From: Microcebus murinus
Lineage: Eukaryota > Chordata > Mammalia > Primates > Cheirogaleidae
Reading direction: 5' to 3'
Length of the DNA: 64,000 nt
Assembly: GCF_040939455.1 (NCBI RefSeq)
Contig: NC_134106.1
Coordinates: forward strand, 73,663,001-73,727,000
A program made the position numbers and the translations under genes. The notes beneath the pieces were generated by a model. That model was given only the letters and a program-made list of their open reading frames with translations. It had not been told where the DNA came from and ran no database searches. Positions 12,003 to 21,607 of the stretch are shown in pieces (position 1 is the stretch's first letter; the number at the start of each line of letters is the position of its first letter).

Positions 12003-12953
12003 TCTTTTTTTTTTTTTTTTTTGTAATTGATTTTAATTGGGTTTTTTTATTCTTTTAATAATTTTTTTTTATTTCAGCATGTTATGGGGGTACAAATGTT
12101 TATGGTACATGTGTTCCCTTTCTCCCAAAGTCAGAACTTCAAGCATGTCCATCCCCCAGATGCACTCATTATGTATGTACCATCCCCCAGATGGTGCACA
12201 TTGCACTCCTTATGTGTGTGTATATATATATATATACCCATCACCTCCTCCTCCCACTCATCTGCCCAACGCCTGATAAATGTTATTCCTATATGTCCAC
12301 TTAGGTTTGATCAGTGAAACCAATTTGCTAATGAGTACATGTGGTGCTTATTTTTCCATTCTTGGGATACTTCACTTAGTGGAATGGGTTCCAGCTCTAT
12401 CCAGGGAAATACAAGATGTGCTATATCACCATTGTTTCTTAGAGCTGAATAGTACTCTATGGTATGCATATACCACATTTTATTAATCCACTCATGTAAT
12501 GATGGATACTTGGGTTGTTTCCACATCTTTGTGATTGTGAATTGTGCCTCAATAAACATTAGAGTGCAGATTTTTTTTTTATAGAATGTCTTTTGTTCTT
12601 TTGGGTAGATGCCCAGTAATGGGCTTGCTGGATCAAATGATAGACCTACTTGTATCTCTTTAAGGTATCTCCATATTGCTTTCCATAGATGTTGCACTAA
12701 TTTGCAGTCCCACCAGCAGTGTATGCGTGTTCCTATCTCTCCGCATCCACACCAACATTTATTGTTTTGGGACTTTTTGATAAAGGCCATTCTCACTGAA
12801 GATAAGTGATATCTTATTGTGGTTTTGAATTGCATTTCCCTGATGCAATTCAGGGGCTCATTTCAGTTTTGGAAACTTGTTGAAATGAAATCTCCATTAA
12901 AGATGTTGAGCGTTTTTTCATATGTTTGTTGCAGGCACATAGATTTTCATAGT
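12003..12953 (-). mobile_element. L1 3' fragment downstream of IL37
   Basis: A T-run at 12,004-12,023 and a second T-rich block near 12,060 precede the L1 3' UTR (CAGCATGTTATGGGGGTACAAA). The ORF2 C-terminal end is readable as 174 codons at 12,311-12,835 ([20 protein letters not shown]). The element resumes beyond the LTR at 13,382. Between the two parts, several hundred bases of ORF2 are missing. A short non-L1 insertion at about 12,847-12,900 is described separately. Confidence 0.85.
12853..12900 (-). repeat. 48-bp copy of IL37 exon 5 inserted in an L1
   Basis: These 48 bases match 13,669-13,716 inside IL37 coding exon 5 at 46 of 48 positions, in the same orientation. Flanking L1 text is continuous on both sides (CCCTGATG before, AGATGTTGAGC after), so the segment was inserted in the L1 rather than left over from gene sequence. 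There is no poly(A) and no intron boundary, so it is not a retrocopy; templated insertion during break repair is the simplest reading. Confidence 0.85.
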
Positions 12954-13381
12954 TGTTAGATTTGTTCCAGGTGGGAACCCAAAAAGTATGTATAGGACAG
13001 AATTCAGTTAATGGAAAACTTAGGTTCATGAAACAGTAGCCACAGGAGTCTGGAGAGTCGCCGGAGATTGTGAAATCTAACAGACAGCTGCAGCCAGCAT
13101 TCCTGTTTCCCCCGATAAGGACTCCCCTCCCTTATCTCTACAGCATGAGACTGACACAGGAGTCCCAGAAATTGGTCATTTAAAAGCAATTATTTCAATT
13201 GCTGTTCCAGCCCACGTACTCACTCCCCTCTGAGAAACCCTGTATAAAACCTAAGTATTTCACCTCCCTCGGTGTGGACACTTTTCTTGGCCTCCACTCA
13301 TCTGCACCCAGATGCTCAAAATCAACATTTTGCTACACATGAAGCTTTGTGTGTCCCTCTCTCTTGGCTCCGGACTTAACA
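12954..13381 (+). mobile_element. Solo LTR of an endogenous retrovirus
   Basis: The 428-bp block begins TGTTAG and ends TTAACA, and is flanked on both sides by the 5-base direct repeat ATAGT (12,949-12,953 and 13,382-13,386). Inside, a TATA-like box (TGTATAAAACC near 13,241) lies about 80 bases before an A/T-rich region that may hold the poly(A) site (CAACATTTTGCT). This is the expected layout of a plus-oriented LTR. No internal retroviral sequence is present, so it is a solo LTR left by recombination. Five-base target duplications fit several ERV classes, and I do not name the family. Confidence 0.82.
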
Positions 13382-13575
13382 ATAGTATTGTTAATAGAAG
13401 ATGATGTCTTCTATGTCCGTGATGTCTGTAGTCACCTCTCCTTTTTCATTTCTGATTCAGTTTATTAAAGTTGTTTTCTTTCATTTCTTGTCACTCTAGC
13501 AAGAGGGATATCAATTTTGTTTCTTTTTGAAAACCCGACTTTTGGGTTTCTTGATCCTCTGTATAGTTCTTTTGT
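13382..13575 (-). mobile_element. L1 ORF2 fragment overlapping the end of IL37
   Basis: On the minus strand this segment aligns with the L1 region just upstream of reverse transcriptase; compare 7,420-7,560 in the older L1. It gives KRNKIDIPLARVTRN against KINKIDGPLARLTR there. It is the other side of the L1 interrupted by the solo LTR. Its importance is that the extended IL37 reading frame runs through it in the L1 frame. Confidence 0.85.
13461..13466 (-). promoter_or_regulatory. AATAAA hexamer overlapping the extended IL37 stop
   Basis: The minus strand reads CTTTAATAAACTG, so the canonical poly(A) hexamer begins inside the stop codon. It comes from L1 sequence, where the same bases encode part of ORF2. 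If used, it would place the IL37 mRNA end within the L1 fragment. Use is inferred only from the motif. Confidence 0.4.
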
Positions 13576-13899
13576 GCATTTAGCAGGTTCTATGTTCTCA
13601 GGCGATTGCTCCGCATTGGGAAAGCAGAAGGCAGCATTCAATGGGGCATTCGTAATGCTGACTTCACTGGGGCTCATTTCAGTTTCGGAAACTTGTTGAA
13701 ATGAAAACTCCATTAATTTCCCTTCTCCGGATGTATCTGTCACTTCAACAGGTGCACCAGAATTGCGTGAGGTGCAGACAAACCAACCAGGGTGGGCAGC
13801 TGACTCTAGCGTGCAGCAGGAGCCCACCTGAGCCCTATAAAAGACGAAGGGCAGACGTACTTTTTCCTTCTGGGTAGCAAGTTTCATCAGTTCATTCTT
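13465..13899 (-). CDS. IL37: IL37 coding exon 5 with L1-derived extension
   Basis: Acceptor CTCGTAG, then KNELMKLATQKEK, PFVFYRAQVGS, LESAAHPGWFVCTS and EFSFQQVSETEMSPSEVS. The core thus ends at 13,657 with SEVS; human IL-37 ends one residue later. Here no stop follows. The frame continues for 63 residues: first about 27 from what should be 3' UTR, then about 36 from the antisense L1 (KVGFSKRNKIDI, PLARVTRNERKQL). The TAA at 13,467-13,465 overlaps an AATAAA on the minus strand (13,466-13,461). Loss of the old stop looks like a small deletion at its position. A sequencing or assembly error of one base could also cause it. Confidence 0.85.
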   Translation of the reverse strand, partial: KNELMKLATQKEKVRLPFVFYRAQVGSCCTLESAAHPGWFVCTSRNSGAPVEVTDTSGEGKLMEFSFQQVSETEMSPSEVSITNAPLNAAFCFPNAEQSPENIEPAKCTKELYRGSRNPKVGFSKRNKIDIPLARVTRNERKQL

Positions 13900-16800
13900 C
13901 TACGAGGCAAAAGAGATTAATTAGATAACACAGGCTTTGGAAGGGAGAAAAATCCAGCATGTGTGCTCTTGCTCCAGGACTTTGCATGGGACAGGAGGAA
14001 AAGATGGAAGGCAGGGTGGGCCTTGGAGACTTTGGGTGTCAGCCCATAGTACTCTTATTTAAGGAGTGATAAGTAATCATGATTTCCTTCCCATCCCTCT
14101 TCTCCTACCAAATTAAAAACAAATTGAGAGAGAGATGCAGGTATCAGATGGATATCAAAATGTCAGCTCTATTATTTTAAAATTTAGATTAAAGAATATG
14201 GCTTATATCTGCATCCAAAATTGAGCTTCTTAAGGTTTCCCCCCTGAAGTGAAAGGATGCTCCATCTAGGACCAAGTTTGCAGAGCAGACACACTGCTTT
14301 CCAAGCAGCTGCCTCACAACCTCCAACCCTGTAGTGGCATATCAGGTTCCTGACCCATGTGTACCACCTGCCATGGGGGGGGGGCAGAGCAGGAGGGAGC
14401 CCACCCGACGCAGGACAGGCACCAGGGTGGAGGCAGGGGCACCTATGTGTGTTCAGCTCCTCTGCCAAGTCCCCCCATTGTGGGGCATCCCTCCCCCTCC
14501 CCCAGAAGGGGCAAGGAAGCAGAGAAGAGAGCAGGAAACTCTTCTGCTCAGTGCTTCCTGAAAACTGGATGCTCCTGTTATACTGGCCACAATAAGAATT
14601 TGCAGGGAGAATGAGAGGCATTGAGGACCTTGGCCTTTCACTTTGGAGTAGCCACGGGTACCAGAAGTTGGAACTGAAACTCTCACCTTCAGCTGAAGGG
14701 ATGGCTTGCTTTGTTCTTCGTCCTTATCGCAGCACAGACAAAGCTCTCCTTTAGAGACTGCCAGGAGAATTGGGCTTCCTTCGTGGCTTGAGCTCGTGTG
14801 CGAGGCTAATACAAAGAAGGTCTCTGGAAAAAAGACATAAAAGTGGTCAGTTCTCAGAGTAGTAGAAAGTCCCTCCTGCCTACTGGGGTTTCAGGCTGGA
14901 CACATACCCCTATCCCCTTGACTCTGTGGTCAGAGTCCCCCTCTGTCACACTGGTCCAATCTCCTCTTTTCCCACAGCCTGGCATGTGGCTCCTTCTTCC
15001 AGCTCTTCCAGCAAGATTCCCCTCATATCTGGCCATTGTTATAGACCCTCCACCCAATTCCTAAGGGTCCCTGGGGTTTCTCCTCCCCACTGCACTATCT
15101 GCTGAGGGCGGGATGTGGTATAGCACAGAGGTGAGCCCACTTGGAGGGAGGCCTTACCCTGGCTGAGTGGGGACAGAAAACATAGCCAAGACTGAGAGTC
15201 ACCTGGAACTGTGTACGGTTTATTTGGAACTGCAATGAGGGTCTCATCAGACAGGACCAAAACCTTTTGATCCTGGTCACGAATGCTGAATTTTTCTGGC
15301 GCTCTGGCATTCACTTTTGCACCTAGATGAATATAACCAGATATCAACACTTCACACTGGGAATGGAAGACTCAGCCCTGTCTACCCCACATCTGAGGGG
15401 TCAAGGCCCAGCTCTCTATCCTGCCGGGGGGTCAGACATCACAGCCACTGAATATTTCTTACACTCCCAGGCTTCCTGTCTTGCTGAGACAAGCAATTTA
15501 GCATTGTGTGTAAGGTAAGCAGTGGGTTCCAGATTTTGACAGATGGGTTCAATCTGAGCTCTGCAGTAGGACCTAGGACAAGTGACTAAATCTCTCCAAA
15601 CCTCAGTGTCCTCATCTGTGAAATTGGAGTAATAAATAATAGCACCTACCTGAGAAAGGAGTTATGAGGATTAAAATGCTTACTCCAATGAATAGCAATT
15701 AGCCTGAGCGAAGAAGGTGTCTGAGGTGTAGAAAAGATTCAGGACACGTAAATCATTGTTCTTCTAACCCTCGTTGCTGCATCATGCCATCAGCAATGCC
15801 TGGGGTGGGACAGACACCTGCACTGGCTGGGCCAAGGTAGACGTGATAGAAAAGGGTGGGGGTCAAGGCAGGAAGCCCCCAGTAGCCCAGCATGGTGCAA
15901 GGCACTATAGCGGCTCCTTTGAAAGGCCACAGGGCTTGCACCTGGCCCTGGAAGAGGCTCTTCCAGCTGGCAGGACCAGCCACGACAGTGGCCAGAGCTT
16001 CCCAGGGCATGGGCGCCTAGGAACTCATTCAGGCCAGGCCTTCCTAGAGTGGAGACCTAATAGGGAACCTTTCCTACTGGCCTCTGATTGGGCAGGCCAC
16101 ACGGCACTCAGCAAGGAACATAGACATTTGTTTAATGGAGGGCAGGAGTCCCCATGCTGGGCCAGTAACTGTCAGGGCTGGTGGCTGTAAAATGGCAAAT
16201 ATGGCAATGTGATAACACAGTGTATATCTAATATAGGCATCTGTGATAGGCAATTATAATGTAGAGAGTAATTCTAAAATGTCATTCTCCTCCCATGCCA
16301 TAAGCACATGACCTCAGGCCGGGTTTCTCATCATGGAGTGGCCTCCTGGCCTCTGTGTGCCCAGAGAGTGGGGGAGGACTCCTCCTGTAACACCAGCTCT
16401 CCTGCCACCTCCTCCCCACAGACCTCCCCAGCCCCTCTGTGCAGGATGGCTTCCTCCCTGGTGCTGTGGCACTTTGCACTTGTCACTTGTACCTGCACAT
16501 GGCTACTGCTGTCCTTGTCTCATCACCCTCTAGCACTGTGAGCTCCCCGGGAGCAGTGCCCTGTCTGACAATCCTGTGACCCTCCACAGCCACCCCAACA
16601 GTGCCCCAAGCATCGTGGACACTCAGTAACTATGGAAGGGGTGAGTGGCCCCTGGCAAGATCCTCAGAAATTCTACAGTGATACGGGGACAGATGCGATG
16701 TGTGGTTTTCAGCCCTGGCTTATATCAGAACCTTGTCAGGAGCTTTTCTGGCCCCACCCCAGACATTGTGAGTGCACAGGGCAGGTGTGGGTTGATCTAG

Positions 16801-19369
16801 AGCCAATTGAACTAGATTAACTCTAAGTCTTTCAATTTCCCACACTTTGATGTACAATGAGCCTCATGCAGAGTGTGGTTTAGGAGGTATGGGTGAGGCT
16901 AAGGCTCTGCCTTTCTAGTAAGCCCCAGGAGCTGTTGATGGCCCTGGTCTGAGGACACCCTCTGAGTGGCATGGCCTAAGGAGGTGGTTCTCAACTGTGG
17001 CTGTACACTGGGAATCACCTGCTGGGTGACACTTGAAGACCAAGGTCACCTGTGCCCCACGCCCCTGAGATTCTGCCTCAATTGTCTTGAATCAGAATTC
17101 AGAAGTTGTACTTCTAGCACTAGCCATGTACTTTTTTACTTCTTAAGTAGTAAATATTTCTTAAATCTTCTCCCTCTTTCACTTCCTTTTCCCTCCTCTC
17201 ATGCCCTGAGTTGGGCCCACATCACCTCACACCCAGGTGTGTGCAGTATCCTCTCGACTGGTGTTCTCACTCATCAGCCCTGACCCCTAATCTGACCTTC
17301 AGACTTCTTCCCAAGGCCTCTGTGGAGGTGCTGTGGTTCCAAGGCACTGGGAAGTACTTTCTGTAAGGGATGGATCTCAAACTTTCACGTGCAACACAAT
17401 ATCCTGGAAGGTGTGTTAAAATACAGGCCCTTGAGCCTCATCCCAGAGTCTCTGCTGCCAGAGGTCTGTGGTGGGGTGAGAATTTGCATTTCTATAAAAT
17501 TTCTAGGAGCTGACACTGCTGTCGGTCCAAGGTCCACACTTTGAGAACTACTGCTCTCAGATTTCAGATCACAACCCAGAAAAGAAGCCAGGATAGGCCC
17601 ACCAGACAAGCTTACATGGTTGGTTCCCCTAGGTGGGGCACAGTGTAGACCAGGAGCCAGCACCCTGTAGCTATGACAACACTGGAAACACAAAAGCAAT
17701 TTCAGCAGCAGCAACAATGGTAGTAGCAGTGAGGGCAGCCTCTCCTCACTGTGACAAGGGAGTGGCTGGGCACCTTTATACACCTGGTCCTATTTGGTCC
17801 TCGCTGCCATTTTACAGGTAAGGAAAGTGAGGAAAGTTCACACATTAACCTATGGCAGAGCCGGGACTCAGTCTGAGGTTCTCTGACTGTCCTGTGCAGA
17901 GGGAGGTGACAGGCAGCCTTAAGCCAGAGTTAGGCAGGCAGATGATATAGTACCTTTAAATTTCAGCATCTGCTGCTTACTACCTGTGTCACCTGGGGCA
18001 GGTAACTTCTCCTCTCTGCCTCAATCTCCACACCTGAACAGTGGTGGTGTTAATTATTTCCTCCTGGGGTGGTTGTGAGGTGCACACGGTTTGTGTGAGG
18101 AAGGTTCTGGCTCCCAGGGTGGCCACCCTGAGCATTTGGTGGTGGGCAGGGGCAGGGAGGGGAGGTGTCTCTCACTGCCACACCCCTGTTTGTCATCAGT
18201 GCTGTGAGGAGGTCAGAGTCCCCAGCCTCTTGACTGTGGTCAGAAGAAGCACCTAGAAGGTTCCCAGGCACAACACCTTCCTTCTTCCTTCTCCTGTGCT
18301 TCTTAGTGGGTGTGTTACCTGCCCCTCCCTGGGGAGGCAGAGGCCCACCCTGGGCTCTTCTTTCTTGTGTTTTCTCCTGATAGGATTTGCTTGCACAAAG
18401 GAAAAGCCTCAGCCCATCCAGCACCCTTAGGTGACCCTGGTCTACAATTCTCCTGCCCTCTCCCAGGGCCCCACGGCGCCCTCTCCCACCCCCAACCTCA
18501 TCCCTCGGCCCCTATTACCTCACCAGGGACTTACTTGAGGGGACAGAATTCACGGAGGGGACACTCAGGCCTGGTTCCAGGGGGCTTCTGGCTGGGTCTG
18601 CAGTCAGACAGTGAGGTTAGCACATGTGATTGGGATTTCCAGAGGATTTAGGGGTGCCAGGGACCATGTACTTCCTTCTTTTGTGTGTTTGTATGCTGAG
18701 AAATACTAGAGCAGAGTCAATAATGACATCAAAACTCAGCTTCCTCAGTCAAAAATGTTGGGAAATAGAGATGAAATAGCTCAGGGGGTTGGCCACTGGT
18801 GTGTTTCAAGCCTCCCAGCGATAGACATTTGGGCCAAAGGTGCTCTTAGTGTTCCCCTTGAGCCGACAACATCCAAGCACCTTCCTCCCTGGAGCACGCA
18901 CTCCGAAGCCCTGCGTGTGGGGCATGTTCCACCCAGCCTCAGAGAGTCCCTTCTCGTCTGTGGCTTCTCTCCTGCCTGGGCAGGTTGGGAGGGAAGAGAT
19001 GCATTTGGAGGACATAGAACCATCCAGTCGGAGGGCAGGACTTCAAAGCCCCTGTCTTTAGGTGGGGATGACCCATTCATCTGCCACCTGATGCCCCTGG
19101 GCACCCATGGCAAAGCTTCTTTTGCCCTTTCAGGATTCCTCTTGTCTAATTCACTTCCCAGGGAAGTTCTAAAGCTCACGTGCCATGTAAGGTCAGCAGG
19201 GAGGAGCTGGTCTGTGCACAGCACCTAGCAAGGTCCGCTTTAGGAATTACACTTTGGCTCTATTGTGCATTTTTATAAGAATCTCACCTTCTGAGCAGCA
19301 CCAGGGTTCATCTTCTCCCCAGTCTTCAGCGTCCATTTTCACTCCTGAGTTCTCCTCCAACAAGGACAT
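13465..19369 (-). CDS. IL37: Interleukin-37 gene (five coding exons, joined)
   Basis: IL-37 is an IL-1 family cytokine that dampens innate inflammation through IL18R1/SIGIRR and, after caspase-1 cleavage, in the nucleus. Joined exons are 19,369-19,288, 18,597-18,535, 15,322-15,203, 14,823-14,687 and 13,899-13,465 (837 nt, 278 residues plus stop). All introns are GT-AG and phases agree (1, 1, 1, 0). The layout follows human isoform b, recalled as 218 residues. Asp20 in WGEDEP corresponds to the human caspase-1 site. The beta-trefoil core keeps the IL-1 signature around SAAHPGWF. The protein matches the human length up to SPSEVS, then carries 63 additional residues. No splice, stop or frame defect is seen inside the core, so the gene looks functional apart from the tail. 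Confidence 0.93.
13900..14686 (-). other. IL37 intron 4
   Basis: Intron between coding exons 4 and 5, with donor GTGAG and acceptor TAG. Several overlapping frames at 14,184-14,686 have no resemblance to known proteins. No repeat family was recognised. Confidence 0.85.
14687..14823 (-). CDS. IL37: IL37 coding exon 4
   Basis: 137 nt between TTTCCAG and GTGAG. It encodes ETFFVLASHTSSSHEG, then SPILLAVSKGELCLCC and DKDEEQSKPSLQLK. The pattern of hydrophobic strands followed by KGE-L-C-L is typical of the middle of the IL-1 fold. It ends on a codon boundary. Confidence 0.92.
14824..15202 (-). other. IL37 intron 3
   Basis: A 379-bp intron between exons 3 and 4 (donor GTGAC, acceptor TTCCAG). No repeat or extra exon recognised. 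Confidence 0.88.
15203..15322 (-). CDS. IL37: IL37 coding exon 3
   Basis: 120 nt with acceptor CATCTAG and donor GTGAC. It encodes the start of the beta-trefoil: EKFSIRDQDQKVLVL, then ETLIAVPNKPYTVP. The first strands of the IL-1 fold and the conserved DQDQKVLVL block are intact. Confidence 0.92.
15525..15710 (+). repeat. MIR SINE
   Basis: Contains the MIR core order: GACAAGTGACTAAATCTCTC, CCTCAGTGTCCTCATCTGTG, then TAATAGCACCTACCTGAGA and ATGAGGATTAAAATG. Confidence 0.85.
16400..16640 (+). repeat. L2-like 3' end fragment
   Basis: GTGAGCTCCCCGGGAGCAGT and CATCGTGGACACTCAGTAAC correspond to the L2 tail pattern (gene-like summary text ending in a CTCAGTAAA-type repeat). Boundaries are approximate. 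Confidence 0.5.
16985..17100 (+). repeat. MER5A-type hAT transposon fragment
   Basis: GGTGGTTCTCAACTGTGGCT, then GGGAATCACCTG and GAGATTCTGCCTCAATTG, matches the left half of MER5A. Confidence 0.75.
17366..17556 (+). repeat. Second MER5-type hAT element
   Basis: It begins GGATCTCAAACTTTCACGTG and ends with the inverted counterpart CCACACTTTGAGAACTACTG, so both terminal regions are present. The copy of this region at 33,017 lacks it. Confidence 0.75.
17955..18100 (+). repeat. MIR SINE
   Basis: GTGTCACCTGGGGCAGGTAA, then CTCTGCCTCAATCTCCACACCTG and GGTTGTGAGGTG, follows MIR order. A reverse-oriented MIR fragment abuts at about 17,805-17,885 (TTTTACAGGTAAGGAAAGTG). Both recur in the copy near 33,540-33,670. 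Confidence 0.75.
18535..18597 (-). CDS. IL37: IL37 coding exon 2
   Basis: 63 nt between CTGCAG and GTAAGT, phase 1 at both ends. It encodes DPARSPLEPGLSVPSVNSVPS, which parallels the short proline-rich pro-region exon of human IL-37b. Being a multiple of three and in phase, it could be skipped without changing the frame, as in shorter human isoforms. Confidence 0.88.
18598..19287 (-). other. IL37 intron 1
   Basis: A 690-bp intron. A 157-codon plus-strand frame and a 147-codon minus-strand frame lie across it, with no resemblance to known proteins; I treat them as chance frames. Confidence 0.82.
19288..19369 (-). CDS. IL37: IL37 coding exon 1
   Basis: 82 nt, beginning ATG TCC TTG and giving MSLLEENSGVKM. 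It ends AAG|GTGAG, leaving one base for the next codon. The chosen start matches the human isoform-b start; an in-frame ATG lies upstream at 19,462, so a longer leader is possible. The acidic segment EDWGEDEP places an Asp at residue 20, the position cut by caspase-1 in human IL-37. Confidence 0.9.
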
Positions 19370-20149
19370 TTTCAACGTTGAGTTTTTACTCAATGGCAGA
19401 TGGGATGAAGTACAAGACCTAAGTGGACAGAAATGAGACCAGTTAGGGCACCTCCTGACCACCAGGCACTTTGCTGGGTGTCCCTCATGCTGAACAGGAC
19501 ACCAGCCTTGCTCTCTGCTTGGAGATGCCCACTGGCCCCTTATGGGACCAGACCCTTCTGTCTGTCACTCTTCCAAAGCAGTGTTTTCCAAACTGTGGCT
19601 CACAAGCTAATCCACGGGTCATAACATTTTTGTGGATCTTGACATTTTATAAAAATGAAATAAGGTAGAAAAGTGCAAAGTGAATTGCGCTAGTCCTGGG
19701 GCTGGCAACCATGGCTTACCAGCCAAATCTGGCCCACTGCCTGTTGTTTTGGGTTTTCTTAATAAATATATATTGTCCTCGTCTACTTTGGGGCTACAAT
19801 AGCAGAGGTGAATAGTTGAAAGATCATCTGGCTAGCAAAGCCTAAAATACTTACCATCTGAATCTTTCCATAAAAATTTTGCTGGCTCTCTGCAGTAGCC
19901 TAGTATTTCCCTAACAAAAAGCCGTTTCTTTGCAACCTCTCATCATGAAAAACTGGGCCTCCAAATGTCCCAGGAGGCTCAATTTCTACTATCTTAAGGT
20001 AAGGTTATTCACATGATTTACTTCATGGGGAGGGGCTGGAGAAGAGATATTTATTTAGATATTATAGATATTTATATATATTTATAAACACTGCACACCC
20101 AAACTCAGTAGACAGAGAACTTTCCCCAGCATGAGGCCAGGTCGACACA
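19370..20149. other. IL37 upstream region / probable promoter
   Basis: Immediately upstream of the IL37 start. No clear TATA box was found next to it. It includes an old hAT relic (19,694-19,900) and an A/T-rich tract near 20,050-20,090. An L1 insertion begins about 780 bases upstream of the start codon. Confidence 0.5.
19694..19900 (+). repeat. hAT-type DNA transposon relic (GGCCAAATC family)
   Basis: GCTGGCAACCATGGCTTACCAGCC, AAATCTGGCCCACTGCCTG, then AGCAAAGCCTAAAATACTTACC follows a common mammalian nonautonomous hAT consensus. I do not name the subfamily. Confidence 0.65.
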
Positions 20150-21590
20150 GTGAAAACGATATTCCATGCAAATGGAAGCCAAAAGAAGGCTGGTGTAGCA
20201 GTTCTGATTTTAGATAACTTAGTCTTAAATCAACAAAAGTAATGAAAGACAAAGATGGTCACTATGTGATGATGAAGGATACAATTCAACAAGAAGATGA
20301 ACCCATTCTACTAAGTGAAGTATCCCAAGAATGGAAAAATAAGCACCACATGGACTCACCAGCAAACTGGTATTAACAGATCAACACCTAAGTGGACACA
20401 CAGGAATAACATTTATCGGGTGTCGGGCAGGTGGGAGGGGGGATGAGGGGATGGGTATATATATACATAATGAGTACGATGCGCACCATCTGGGGGATGG
20501 GCACACTTGCAGCTCTGATTCCAGGAGAGAAGCAGGGGGGGAAGGCAACACACGTAACCTAAACATTTGTACCCCCATAAGATGCTGAAAGAAAAACAAT
20601 TCTAAATATTTATGCACCTAACTCAGGTGCACAAAGATTCATAAAGCAAATCCTGCTTGATCTAAACAAAATGATAAACCACAGTACCGTAATGGCCTGT
20701 GACTTCAAGACCCCTTTGACAGAACAGAAGAGATCCTCCAAACAGAAAATAAACAACAAAAAAATAATGGACTTAAACAGAACCCTGGAAGAAATGGACC
20801 TGACTGATGTTTACAGAACATTCTACCCAAAAACCACTGAATATATATTTTTTTATCAGCTCACGGGACATTCTCTAAGATTGACCACATCCTAGGCCAT
20901 AAAGCCTGTCACAACAAATTTTTCAAAAATAGAAATTATACCATGCATCTTCTCATACAACAGTGGAATAAAATTAGAAATCAACTCCAACAGAAACTCT
21001 CATCTCTACAGAAAGTCATGGAAACTAAGCAAGCTTCTGCTGAATGATTATTGGGTTAAGGAGAAAATTAAGATGGAAATAAAAAGATTCTTTGAACAAA
21101 ATGAGAAAGGAGACACAAGTTATCAAATTCTGTAGTACACAGCTAAAGCAGTCCTCAGAGGAAAATTTTATCCATAAATGCCTACATCCAAAGGACAGAA
21201 AGATCACAAATCAACAATCTAATGAATAGCCTCAAAGAACCGGAAAAGAATGAGCACCTCTTGTATTATTTTGGATGGACCTGGAGCCCATTCTACTAAG
21301 TGAAGTACCACAAGAATGAAAAAACAACCACCACAAGTATTCACCATCAAATTGGCATTAACTGATCAACACTTATATGCACATTTAGTAGTAACATTCA
21401 TCAAGTATCAGGCAAGTGGGAAGGGGAAGGAGGAGATGGGTATATTGACACCTAAGGGGTGTGGTGCACACCATCTGGGGATGGACAAGCTTGAAGCTTT
21501 GACTCAGGTAGGGCAAATACAACATATGTAATCTAACCATTTGTCATTTCTTCTCACCACAAGGTGCTGAAATAAAAATAATTAATTACT
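20150..21590 (+). mobile_element. Internally deleted plus-strand L1 with a nested L1 tail
   Basis: Endonuclease-region text (CAAATGGAAGCCAAAAGAAGG, later CTGACTGATGTTTACAGAACA) runs to about 21,240 and then jumps to the ORF2 end and 3' UTR (ATTCTACTAAGTGAAGTACC), ending near 21,575 in GTGCTGAAATAAAAAT. At 20,306-20,605 a separate L1 3' end (ACCCATTCTACTAAGTGAAG to CCCCATAAGATGCTG) interrupts the endonuclease part, which resumes at ATTCTAAATATTTATGCACC. No ORF is intact. Confidence 0.8.
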
Positions 21591-21607
21591 TAATCTGAAA
21601 AACAATA

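Larger units (their letters stand above)
17203..18265 (+). repeat. Duplication source, segment 2 (in IL37 intron 2)
   Basis: Matches 32,864-33,850 in direct orientation, with the copy lacking about 17,370-17,700 (the second MER5 and its flank). Long matching runs include CACATTAACC...GGCAGAGC and TTTCAGCATCTGCTGCTTACT. In the copy this segment follows directly after the copy of 21,608-24,678, although here it lies to the left of it. Confidence 0.85.
15323..18534 (-). other. IL37 intron 2
   Basis: A 3.2-kb intron holding MIR, L2 and MER5-type repeats. Its part from 17,203 to 18,265 is the left segment of the duplication found again at 32,864-33,850. No additional exon was recognised. Confidence 0.85.

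Noticed and set aside
12954..13381. A complete endogenous retrovirus
   Set aside because: Only one LTR is present between target duplications, with no internal genes.
18755..19228. 157-codon plus-strand frame across IL37 intron 1
   Set aside because: No homology recognised, opposite to IL37, and overlapped by an equally long antisense frame.
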